From an uncultured Sediminibacterium sp. (GTDB lineage: Bacteria > Bacteroidota > Bacteroidia > Chitinophagales > Chitinophagaceae): DNA of 24,408 bases. A model generated the notes under the pieces. The model saw only the letters and a list, made by a program, of their open reading frames with translations. It was not told where the DNA came from and searched no databases. The stretch lies in the NCBI RefSeq assembly GCF_946481145.1, contig NZ_CAMLMJ010000037.1, positions 1-24,408 on the forward strand. Direction: 5' to 3'. Below, one piece after another: positions 1 through 6,438 of this stretch. Both the position numbers and the translations under genes were made by a program. Each line of letters begins with the position of its first letter. The first letter of the stretch is position 1.

Positions 1-7
1 CCATCAA

Positions 8-80
8 AGCTTGTAGCTTGCGGCTTGAAGCTTGAAGCCAATTTTCTCCGGACAGCAATGGCTTGAAGCCTGCAGCTTTC
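8..80. repeat. Degenerate heptamer repeat, AGCTTGA family
   Basis: Consecutive 7-base units AGCTTGT, AGCTTGC, GGCTTGA, AGCTTGA begin at position 8. A second block in the same style (GGCTTGA, AGCCTGC, AGCTTTC) runs 60-80. Between them, GGACAGCAATGGCT at 50-63 recurs at 9865-9878. The leading CCATCAA (1-7) matches the start of the related copy near 12538, so the element probably begins just outside the window. No reading frame is supported here. Confidence 0.8.
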
Positions 81-134
81 CATTATGTGAATAACTAATT
101 ACCAGCCGGGCAAGCCTAAACCCCGGCGGAGTGG

Positions 135-142
135 TACATTTG
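135..142 (+). promoter_or_regulatory. Putative -7 box TACATTTG
   Basis: TACATTTG matches the Bacteroidota -7 consensus TAnnTTTG exactly and lies 34 bases before the ATG at 177. That predicts a leader of roughly 25-30 nt. No convincing -33 TTG is present at the expected distance, so this rests on the -7 box alone. Confidence 0.4.
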
Positions 143-176
143 TTGTGTCATAGCATTACTAAAGACCGTATTGACC

Positions 177-449
177 ATGAAATACACGCAAACTACTTTA
201 GACAAACTGGAAGATATTCTCGGAGAATCAGGATATGTAGTAAGATATGAAAGAGGTACTTTTCAAAGTGGCTGGTGCCTGCTGGAGGCAAAGCGCATAG
301 TAGTACTGAATAAATTCTTAAACATAGAAGGTCGCATTAACACCCTGATGGAAATTATACCACAGTTAACCATCGATTACGACAAGCTAACACTTGAGTC
401 TCAGAAACTTTATGAAGAAGTGGTGAAAAAATCGGCCACTGCAGCCTGA
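177..449 (+). CDS. Uncharacterised 90-aa conserved protein
   Basis: This is a small soluble protein of 90 residues with no signal peptide, membrane segment or known catalytic motif. Its most distinctive part is the middle: GTFQSGWCLLEAKRIVVLNK followed by FLNIEGRINTLMEI, which looks like a short beta-hairpin followed by an amphipathic helix. From memory, similar small proteins with a 'F-x-S-G-x-C' turn are common in Bacteroidota and remain unassigned. A TTG six bases upstream is in frame, but the ATG at 177 is preferred because it is the stronger start and begins with a typical MKYTQ N-terminus. It lies 54 bases ahead of the PhnP-like hydrolase on the same strand, so the two may be co-transcribed. 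I assign no function. Confidence 0.75.
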   Translation: MKYTQTTLDKLEDILGESGYVVRYERGTFQSGWCLLEAKRIVVLNKFLNIEGRINTLMEIIPQLTIDYDKLTLESQKLYEEVVKKSATAA

Positions 450-491
450 TTTTTTGCGGGAAATACGCAGTCTCATCTCCCCATATTTACA

Positions 492-499
492 TAGATTTG
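492..499 (+). promoter_or_regulatory. Putative -7 box TAGATTTG close to a GTG start
   Basis: TAGATTTG matches TAnnTTTG and ends only four bases before the GTG at 504. If used, transcription would start at or next to the start codon and give a leaderless mRNA. The in-frame stop is the TAG of the box itself, so no earlier conventional start exists. It could also be a chance match, with the gene read from upstream. Confidence 0.3.
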
Positions 500-503
500 G
501 GCC

Positions 504-1280
504 GTGACCATTCCAAAGCTTACAATAACATTTTTAGGAACTGGCACCAGCAGTGGTGTGCCCATGATCGGATGCGATTGTACGGTTTGTACTTCTCCTG
601 ATAAAAAAGACAAACGTCTGCGTAGCAGTATATTGGTGGAATCACCAACGACTACTATTGTAGTGGATACAACACCCGATTTTCGTTACCAGATGCTACG
701 CATCAATAATAGAAAACTTGATGCGGTTTTATATACCCATCCGCATAAAGATCATCTCGCCGGACTGGATGATATCAGGGCTTACAATTATTTTACGAGA
801 AAGCCCATGGATATTTATGCAAATACACTCACCGAAGAAGCATTAAGGCGCGATTATTATTATGCATTTTCAGATACCCGTTATCCTGGTGTGCCAGAAC
901 TAAACCTTATCAACATTGATTTACAGGCATTTCAGGTTGGTGATATTCCGGTATTGCCGATAGAAGTGATGCACTATAAAATGCCGGTATTGGGCTTTCG
1001 ATTTGGCGATTTTACCTATATCACAGATGCAAACAGGATTGAAGAAAGAGAGAAGGAAAAAATACGCGGAAGCAAGGTGCTGGTGTTAAATGCTTTGCGA
1101 AATGAACCACATATCTCACATTTTACTTTACAGGAAGCCATCGACCTGGCCAATGAACTTAAAGTGCCTGAAGTTTACTTTACACATATCAGCCATCAGT
1201 TAGGAACACATGAATCCGTTAACACAACATTGCCATCGCACATGAAACTTGCTCATGACGGATTACAGGTTAGTTTATAA
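504..1280 (+). CDS. PhnP-like metallo-beta-lactamase-fold hydrolase
   Basis: A 258-aa cytoplasmic metal-dependent hydrolase of the metallo-beta-lactamase superfamily. The N-terminus has GTGTSSGVPMIGCDCTVC, the glycine-rich strand and cysteine cluster typical of PhnP-type phosphodiesterases. HPHKDHLAGLDD (about residues 79-90) is the HxHxDH dinuclear metal site. Further candidate ligands are His in EVMHYKMPVLGF, Asp in YITDAN and His in YFTHISHQLGTH near the C-terminus. Known PhnP acts on cyclic phosphate esters in phosphonate breakdown, but no phosphonate genes are nearby, so the substrate here is open. The start is GTG: no ATG lies upstream in frame and the next ATG would cut off the first strand. 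It follows the small 90-aa gene on the same strand. Confidence 0.88.
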   Translation: MTIPKLTITFLGTGTSSGVPMIGCDCTVCTSPDKKDKRLRSSILVESPTTTIVVDTTPDFRYQMLRINNRKLDAVLYTHPHKDHLAGLDDIRAYNYFTRKPMDIYANTLTEEALRRDYYYAFSDTRYPGVPELNLINIDLQAFQVGDIPVLPIEVMHYKMPVLGFRFGDFTYITDANRIEEREKEKIRGSKVLVLNALRNEPHISHFTLQEAIDLANELKVPEVYFTHISHQLGTHESVNTTLPSHMKLAHDGLQVSL

Positions 1281-1339
1281 CGTGCATCAAAGCAAGTAAT
1301 ATTCTGGCGGCAAGTGTTGAGAGGTATAGGTGCATAAAT

Positions 1340-1367
1340 GCTAATAGCTAACACCTAACAGCTATAC
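1340..1367. repeat. Heptamer repeat, GCTAACA family
   Basis: Four consecutive 7-base units GCTAATA, GCTAACA, CCTAACA, GCTATAC lie in the gap between the PhnP-like gene and the helix-hairpin-helix gene. The sequence family differs from the AGCTTGA repeats, but the 7-base period is the same. Confidence 0.6.
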
Positions 1368-1410
1368 ATAAATTATTATTCAGGAAGAAGGGCATACAGT
1401 GAACCATTGT

Positions 1411-2238
1411 ATGAAAAATAAAATACGCCCTTACTTCAGCTTTAGTAAAAAAGAAAGAACCGGTATCCTGGTACTGGTAATACTTTGTTTGATTTTATCT
1501 GTACTTCCTTATTTCATTCCTACAAAACCTTTAGAGGTAACCATTGGAGAAAGTATGGTGATTAGCCATGGACAAGAAAAGGAAAAAGATACTGTAGAAA
1601 TAAAAGCATCTTTGTTTTCCTTCAATCCCAATACAATTGACCTTAAAACCTGGATGAAGCTGGGCTTAAGTGAAAAACTGGCACAGCGTATCATCAATTA
1701 CAGAAATAAAGGGGGTAGATTCAGACAGGCTGCTGATCTGAGAAAAATATGGGGACTATTACCGGAACAAGCAGAAGCATTAATTCCCTTTGTAGTACTA
1801 CCCGCAGAAAAGCCAATCAGTTACCCTAAACCTCTCATAATTGCCATCGATATCAATAAAGCTGACCAGCAGGCATGGGAGGCGCTCCCCGGAATAGGTG
1901 AAAAACTGGCACAACGCATTATTCGTTACCGGAAACAGGTTGGTGGATTTGCGATGCTTAGTGAATTGCAAAATGTCTATGGACTTAAAGACAGTCTTTT
2001 GGTAAAACTGACCCCCTACCTTTTCCTCAACAATTCCAGCATTCCGAAGCTATCACTCAACCGGGCTTCTGCCTTTCAATTGGTTCAGAAAACGGGTATT
2101 TCGATCGAGATTGCCCGATTAATTGTTAAATGGCGCATGGACAACGGACCTTTTACAAGTTGGGGTGAATTAGAAAAAATAGCTGGTTTTGATAGAAAAA
2201 TAGAAGAAGCCCTCAGAAAAGCCTTTCAATTGGACTAA
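1411..2238 (+). CDS. Membrane-anchored triple helix-hairpin-helix protein (ComEA-like)
   Basis: A 275-aa protein with a basic N-terminus (MKNKIRPYFSFSKKER), one membrane segment at about residues 17-38 and a long extracytoplasmic part. That part holds three related helix-hairpin-helix modules. The first starts near NPNTIDLKTWMKLG, the second near DINKADQQAWEALPGIGEKL (the best match, with the LPGIG turn), and the third near SLNRASAFQLVQKTGI. Each continues into an R-Y/W-R-x-x-x-G-x-F/R stretch, as in ComEA-type DNA-binding domains. In competence systems such proteins bind incoming double-stranded DNA, but no competence genes are nearby, so DNA binding is inferred from the fold alone. A GTG at 1399 is in frame, but the ATG at 1411 gives the normal short basic N-terminus before the membrane segment. 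Confidence 0.82.
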   Translation: MKNKIRPYFSFSKKERTGILVLVILCLILSVLPYFIPTKPLEVTIGESMVISHGQEKEKDTVEIKASLFSFNPNTIDLKTWMKLGLSEKLAQRIINYRNKGGRFRQAADLRKIWGLLPEQAEALIPFVVLPAEKPISYPKPLIIAIDINKADQQAWEALPGIGEKLAQRIIRYRKQVGGFAMLSELQNVYGLKDSLLVKLTPYLFLNNSSIPKLSLNRASAFQLVQKTGISIEIARLIVKWRMDNGPFTSWGELEKIAGFDRKIEEALRKAFQLD

Positions 2239-2305
2239 AAAACTGTTAAGCATGTAAGCTTTTTTGGTTCGTATTGAGAAATGACATTCTTTTGCATTGA
2301 AAACT

Positions 2306-2323
2306 AACAAACGGTCGTTTGTT
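2306..2323. promoter_or_regulatory. Putative TetR-family operator
   Basis: AACAAACG-GT-CGTTTGTT is a perfect 18-bp palindrome with 8-bp arms and a 2-bp centre, 66 bases before the acyl-CoA dehydrogenase ATG. Size, symmetry and the CG-centred arms fit operators of TetR-family repressors, which often control fatty-acid degradation. It overlaps a weak promoter match: TTTG at 2291-2294, 19 bases, then GTCGTTTG at 2314-2321. No TetR gene is in the window, so the regulator would be encoded elsewhere. Confidence 0.6.
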
Positions 2324-2327
2324 TTCA

Positions 2328-2368
2328 GAAGGTTGCCTTGATAACGATTGTTTAGTAAGGCAACCTTC
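2328..2368. repeat. Perfect 12-bp inverted repeat upstream of acyl-CoA dehydrogenase
   Basis: GAAGGTTGCCTT (2328-2339) and AAGGCAACCTTC (2357-2368) are exact reverse complements separated by 17 bases. No T-tract follows, so it is not a normal terminator for the upstream gene. It lies between the TetR-type palindrome and the ATG at 2389. It could form a hairpin at the 5' end of the mRNA, or be a DNA site: AACCTTCG at 2362-2369 inside the right arm resembles a -7 box. Confidence 0.7.
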
Positions 2369-2388
2369 GTCTATTTAAAACTATAGCA

Positions 2389-3531
2389 ATGGATTTCAGG
2401 CAGACAGAACTTACAGAACAGGTAGCGCAAACAGCAAGGGATTTCGCCCAACAATATATTCGTCCCCACTTAATGGACTGGGATGAAAGTCAGGAATTTC
2501 CCGTGTCTGTTTTTAAAGAAATGGGAAAATTGGGGTTGATGGGAGTGTTGGTACCCGAAACTTATGGAGGAGCAGGACTAGGATATTTTGAATACAATGT
2601 GATTATTCAGGAGATTGCCAAAGTTTGCGGATCTATAGGCCTTAGCCTGGCTGCGCATAATTCACTTTGTACCAATCATATATTGACATTTGGATCAGCG
2701 GAACAAAAAAAGAAATGGCTGCCATTACTGGCAACCGCAGAGTGGATAGGTGCCTGGGGATTAACAGAACCAAATACTGGCAGTGATGCGGGAAATATGA
2801 AAACAGTGGCTGTTAAGGAGGGAGATAACTGGGTGTTGAATGGCACCAAGAGCTGGATTACCCATGGAAAGAGTGGAGATATTGCGGTAGTGATCTGCAG
2901 AACAGGAGAACCCAGAACCAGTGGTAATTCAACAGCATTTGTTGTAGAACGAGGTACACCAGGCTTTTCAGCCGGTAAAAAAGAGAATAAATTAGGTATG
3001 AGGGCCAGTGAAACGGCAGAAATGATATTTGAAAATTGCCGTATTCCAGATGCCAACAGACTGGGAGAGGTAGGTGATGGCTTTCGTCAGGCAATGAAAA
3101 TACTGGATGGAGGAAGGATTTCCATCGCTGCACTTTCACTGGGTATAGCTAAAGGCGCTTATGAAGCAGCTATTCAATATTCAAAAGAGCGTCACCAATT
3201 TGATCAGCCAATCTGTAATTTCCAGGGTATCAGTTTTAAACTGGCAGATATGGCCACAGAAATAATGGCGGCTGAACTATTGATATGGCAGGCTTGTGAC
3301 CTTAAAAACCGTGGACAAAAAGTAACCAAACAGGGGGCCATGGCAAAATACTATGCCAGTGAGGTGGCCGTAAAAACTGCGACTGAAGCTGTTCAGATTT
3401 TCGGGGGTTATGGATACACAAAAGATTTTCCTGTAGAAAAGTTCTATCGTGACGCAAAATTGTGTACTATTGGTGAAGGAACTTCCGAGATACAGAAACT
3501 TGTTATATCACGTGAAGTATTACACGGTTAG
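2389..3531 (+). CDS. Acyl-CoA dehydrogenase (short/branched-chain type)
   Basis: A 380-aa FAD enzyme, the usual length for the soluble family, that makes the alpha-beta double bond in acyl-CoA and passes electrons to electron-transfer flavoprotein. The N-terminal helical domain begins MDFRQTELTEQVAQTARDFA. The middle beta domain has the WIGAWGLTEPNTGSDAGNMK flavin/substrate stretch and WVLNGTKSWITHG. The C-terminal domain has RISIAALSLGIAKGAYEAA, ERHQFDQPICNFQ and QIFGGYGYTKDFPVEKFYRD. The catalytic base should be the first Glu of IGEGTSEIQ near the C-terminus, as in short- and medium-chain enzymes. Chain-length preference cannot be read from this. It is a single gene with its own upstream operator and a strong downstream terminator. 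A thiolase about 5 kb away could serve the same pathway. Confidence 0.95.
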   Translation: MDFRQTELTEQVAQTARDFAQQYIRPHLMDWDESQEFPVSVFKEMGKLGLMGVLVPETYGGAGLGYFEYNVIIQEIAKVCGSIGLSLAAHNSLCTNHILTFGSAEQKKKWLPLLATAEWIGAWGLTEPNTGSDAGNMKTVAVKEGDNWVLNGTKSWITHGKSGDIAVVICRTGEPRTSGNSTAFVVERGTPGFSAGKKENKLGMRASETAEMIFENCRIPDANRLGEVGDGFRQAMKILDGGRISIAALSLGIAKGAYEAAIQYSKERHQFDQPICNFQGISFKLADMATEIMAAELLIWQACDLKNRGQKVTKQGAMAKYYASEVAVKTATEAVQIFGGYGYTKDFPVEKFYRDAKLCTIGEGTSEIQKLVISREVLHG

Positions 3532-3557
3532 TCTCTTTTCGATTGCTTGCTTATATC

Positions 3558-3587
3558 AAAGTCCCGCTAGAAAGCGGGACTTTTTTT
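3558..3587 (+). terminator. Intrinsic terminator after acyl-CoA dehydrogenase
   Basis: AAAGTCCCGCT (3558-3568) pairs perfectly with AGCGGGACTTT (3573-3583) around an AGAA loop and runs into seven Ts (3581-3587). The A-run on the other side is short, so it should work mainly for the plus-strand gene. It separates that gene from the converging creD. Confidence 0.92.
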
Positions 3588-3606
3588 AAAACCACCCCCA
3601 AGAAAA

Positions 3607-5394
3607 CTAAGTTGTAACCACACGGGTTGAATCAGGAACTGTTTGATACCAGTTAATTTTTCTGCTGGCATACATTACCGCAGCCAATATGATGAACAAT
3701 CCAATACTGCCAAGTAGTAATGCGGTATCTTCTAAACGCAGCAGGATATAAATGAATCCATATAATGTCGAAAGCAAAATAGTAAACCAGGCAGCAGTAC
3801 CTGCTTTCTTAAAATGACTGTGTACATAAACAGTAATCAGTAAAATGGTAGCTGAGGCAGCAACAAAATAAGCGAAGTTGAAACTAGCTATTTCACTGAT
3901 CGACAACAATAAGGTGTAGAATATAATCAGGGCAATTCCTACCAATACATATTGAACAGGATGTACTGGTTTGTTTTGCATTATTTCCATGATAAAGAAA
4001 AGTGCAAAGCTTAAACCTATTAAGAGGATAGCATATTTACTGCTACGGTCTGTTTGGGCATATTGATTGGCAGGTTGTAATAAACTAACACCAAATGCAA
4101 GCGATTGGTTAATACCCTTGGTATCTGTTACAAGGGTAGTGAAGGGTAGGTTTGCTTTGTTGAATGTCCAACTTGCATTAAACCCTGTCCTGCCAACTTT
4201 TCTATTTGATGGAATGGTATTTCCATCGAATGAAGGACTGGGCCATTTTGAGTGAATATTATAGGTGCTTGATCCTGCAAGCGGCATAAAATGTAATTGA
4301 CCACTTCCCCTAACTGCAAGCTTTGTACTAAAATCAATAATAGTACCAAGGTCGGCCGCGCTTAGTGGTACATTAACAGAAAGACCATTCGAATCGATTT
4401 CAGAAGAAGGTAAACCGGGAAGCAGGTTAAATTCAGTGCCTTTGAAATTAGCCATAATCTCCTTTTCAATACCTTTAAAATCACTGATGCCAATGCAAAG
4501 TTTTATGTCGTTCCATTGTACTTCATCCTCTCTAACATCTTTTGGAAGTTGGAGTTGAAATTTACCCGAACCAGCTAACTGAGTTTTATATAATAGTACT
4601 TTATAAATGGAACGTCTTCTTTCTTCTGTATCAATGTTCCCAGTGAAGGAAACTTGCTCGGGTAACATAAAAAAATCACCATAGGTAATAACGGTTTTGC
4701 CTTTTTCGTCTTTGGTTATTTTTTGATAGGGAACATATAAGTATGGTCCCGATAATCTTTGAGGCGATGCCCATTTTTCGCTCACGTCTTTTTCAACGGT
4801 TTTCCGTCTTTGTTCTCTTTCCTTTACCAGATTAGAGACAAAGATCATCGGAATAAGCATCACCAGGATGAGAATGCCAGTAACAATGCCTTTGTATAAA
4901 ATTTTATTGTGCCCTGTATTGCTTAGTGCAGTACTGTTTGTTGTGTCCATAGTAGATAGGTTTGAATATGAAATAAAAAAATGGTTTACCAGTAATGATT
5001 TTTGGTTTAATAAAGCAAGCAAGCTGGATGCGGATAATCCCAGAAAGAAAATGACTGCATCAATTATATTATCTGTGTGCAATCCATGCGATAGTTTCAG
5101 AAATAGTACGGTATATAGTAGCGCAATGGTTACATTGGTTATTGCGATGCAGAGAAATTTGATTTTAGTAGTTCTCTTTAATCTGTTAATGGGTGGTAAT
5201 ACAAGTAAATAAAAAAGAAATACAGGGAAACTGAATAGTAAACTACCCAAGAAAATTAGGAATATACGGAGGAGGATATCTCCAAAGCTGTTTGAAGCAA
5301 TATCATCCAGTATGAAATAAATATTTGCTCCTAATGTGAACAACAATATAGTGTTGAACCATAATTTGAAGCTTGATTTAAAAATGTGCATCAT
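3607..5394 (-). CDS. creD: CreD-family inner-membrane protein with extra N-terminal membrane domain
   Basis: A 595-aa polytopic membrane protein. The C-terminal part from about residue 149 is CreD-like. It has a membrane segment (GIVTGILILVMLIPMIFVS), the LVKEREQRRKTVEKDVSEKW stretch with the family signature PQRLSGPYLYVPY, a large extracytoplasmic beta-rich domain, and several C-terminal membrane helices. Residues 1-148 form a separate module of about four membrane helices that standard CreD (around 450 aa in Enterobacteria) lacks. The second module starts at an internal Met (ATG at 4950), so this looks like two genes fused in frame. CreD affects envelope integrity and beta-lactam or colicin tolerance in other bacteria; its biochemical role is not known. 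It is the last gene of the operon and has its own copy of the regulator palindrome nine bases before the ATG-ATG start. Confidence 0.88.
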   Translation of the reverse strand: MMHIFKSSFKLWFNTILLFTLGANIYFILDDIASNSFGDILLRIFLIFLGSLLFSFPVFLFYLLVLPPINRLKRTTKIKFLCIAITNVTIALLYTVLFLKLSHGLHTDNIIDAVIFFLGLSASSLLALLNQKSLLVNHFFISYSNLSTMDTTNSTALSNTGHNKILYKGIVTGILILVMLIPMIFVSNLVKEREQRRKTVEKDVSEKWASPQRLSGPYLYVPYQKITKDEKGKTVITYGDFFMLPEQVSFTGNIDTEERRRSIYKVLLYKTQLAGSGKFQLQLPKDVREDEVQWNDIKLCIGISDFKGIEKEIMANFKGTEFNLLPGLPSSEIDSNGLSVNVPLSAADLGTIIDFSTKLAVRGSGQLHFMPLAGSSTYNIHSKWPSPSFDGNTIPSNRKVGRTGFNASWTFNKANLPFTTLVTDTKGINQSLAFGVSLLQPANQYAQTDRSSKYAILLIGLSFALFFIMEIMQNKPVHPVQYVLVGIALIIFYTLLLSISEIASFNFAYFVAASATILLITVYVHSHFKKAGTAAWFTILLSTLYGFIYILLRLEDTALLLGSIGLFIILAAVMYASRKINWYQTVPDSTRVVTT

Positions 5395-5400
5395 TTAAAA

Positions 5401-5420
5401 GTGCTTTGAATTTCAAAGTG
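5401..5420 (-). promoter_or_regulatory. Palindromic operator copy B, before creD
   Basis: CTTTGAA-T-TTCAAAG (5404-5418) is a perfect 7-bp-arm palindrome in the 41-base gap between the winged-helix regulator and creD. On the minus strand it reads ACTTTGAAATTCAAAGCAC, then TTTTAAATG-ATG. TCACTTTG at its upstream edge resembles a -7 box. It is nearly the same as the site at 6377-6393 before the first gene of the operon, including the following CTTTT and the spacing to the start codon. Confidence 0.7.
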
Positions 5421-5435
5421 AAAGGGTAAAAAAAA

Positions 5436-5735
5436 TTACTTAATGCCTTTGATCATTTTTTCCAATGCTTCGAGATGGCTTTTAAATGCTTTTTCTCCAG
5501 CTTTGGTAACAGCGTAAGTAGTATTTGTTTTACGTCCGATAAATCCTTTGTTTACTTTTATATAATTATTTTCTTCCAGTGTTTTCAAATGGCTGGCCAG
5601 GTTACCATCGGTAACTTCAATTAATTCTTTCAGTTCATTAAAGTTTACTTCAGCATTTACCATCACAGCACTCATGATGCCGAGCCGGATTCGACTGTCG
5701 AAAACTTTATTCAGGTGTTCAATCGGGTTGTTCAT
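5436..5735 (-). CDS. Winged-helix transcriptional regulator
   Basis: A 99-aa single-domain DNA-binding protein of the MarR/PadR-like winged-helix group (the short type with a MarR-like fold). FNELKELIEVTDGNLASHLK (about residues 32-51) holds the positioning and recognition helices. TLEENNYIKVNKGFIGRKTN is the wing, and TTYAVTKAGEKAFKSHLEAL is the C-terminal dimerisation helix. No metal-binding or ligand domain is seen. Its ATG overlaps the TGA of the upstream membrane-protein gene (ATGA), so the two are translationally coupled. It is the obvious candidate to bind the paired CTTTGAA-N-TTCAAAG palindromes that flank its transcription unit, probably as an autorepressor; this is inference from position. 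Confidence 0.9.
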   Translation of the reverse strand: MNNPIEHLNKVFDSRIRLGIMSAVMVNAEVNFNELKELIEVTDGNLASHLKTLEENNYIKVNKGFIGRKTNTTYAVTKAGEKAFKSHLEALEKMIKGIK

Positions 5736-6370
5736 ACGCGTTCATATTTCCACCACATCATAGCGCCATACAAAATATGTAATATGCCAAAACCAATGGC
5801 CCAGGCAATTAGACCGTAACCAATAAACCATAAATTAATCAGTCCCAGTATAATCTCAGAAATTCCCAGCCACCTGATTTCTGAAACGGTGTATTTGCTG
5901 CCATTCAGCAATGCAAGACCGTAAAAGATAAGGCATGCCGGTGCAATTAGTCCAAACAATTCAAACTGAAGTAACCGAAGAATAACAAAGCCACCTGTCA
6001 GCAATGGAATAGCAGTATTGATCATTAGTCTTTTTGCGGAACTTCCCATCAGAGAACTATTGGTTTTCTTGGTTCTGAGCCAGGTAAACAAAAAAGCAAG
6101 GGCAAGTGCTGCAACAAAAGTGATGATGCCAGTAGCTAAAAGATTTACCTGTAGCACAGTATAAGTATAACCAGGCAACTGCTCATTATTTTCCCTTGGA
6201 ATTTTGTTGGTAAAACTTAACCATGCTGGCCAAATATAGATGGTTGCAGCCAGCGCGCATAGTCCGGCAGCTATGCCACTCAATCCACTTAAACTGATGA
6301 AACGGCTACTCCTGTTCATCATGTCTTTAATGTCCTGAAGGGCCTCAAGTTGTTTTTGCTCCTGATTCAT
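5732..6370 (-). CDS. Uncharacterised polytopic membrane protein
   Basis: A 212-aa protein with about six predicted membrane helices (for example SGLSGIAAGLCALAATIYIW, LLATGIITFVAALALAFLF, FELFGLIAPACLIFYGLALL and LINLWFIGYGLIAWAIGFGI) after a short soluble start, MNQEQKQLEALQDIKDMMNR. The frame is open to 6418, but the ATG at 6370 is preferred. The operator and promoter at 6377-6418 would otherwise fall in the coding sequence, and this start gives a natural hydrophilic N-terminus. It is the first gene of the regulator-creD operon and overlaps the regulator by four bases. In other Bacteroidota, small winged-helix regulators often sit beside a membrane protein, which may sense an envelope signal. 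I recognise no specific family function. Confidence 0.8.
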   Translation of the reverse strand: MNQEQKQLEALQDIKDMMNRSSRFISLSGLSGIAAGLCALAATIYIWPAWLSFTNKIPRENNEQLPGYTYTVLQVNLLATGIITFVAALALAFLFTWLRTKKTNSSLMGSSAKRLMINTAIPLLTGGFVILRLLQFELFGLIAPACLIFYGLALLNGSKYTVSEIRWLGISEIILGLINLWFIGYGLIAWAIGFGILHILYGAMMWWKYERV

Positions 6371-6376
6371 AAAAGC

Positions 6377-6418
6377 ACTTTGAAATTCAAAGTAAGTAAT
6401 CAATTTGCATATTTCCAA
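6377..6418 (-). promoter_or_regulatory. Promoter with overlapping palindromic operator copy A
   Basis: ACTTTGAA-A-TTCAAAGT (6377-6393) is a perfect 17-bp palindrome six bases upstream of the ATG at 6370. On the minus strand a promoter match overlaps it: TTG at 6418-6416, a 20-base spacer, then TTACTTTG at 6395-6388 (consensus TAnnTTTG with one mismatch). The palindrome covers most of the -7 box and the likely transcription start, the classical layout for repression by a dimeric regulator. Confidence 0.68.
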
Positions 6419-6438
6419 GTCTTTAAGGAAAAAAAATG

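Noticed and set aside
1..80. CRISPR array
   Set aside because: The units are 7 bases long, degenerate and have no spacers; there are no cas genes in the window.
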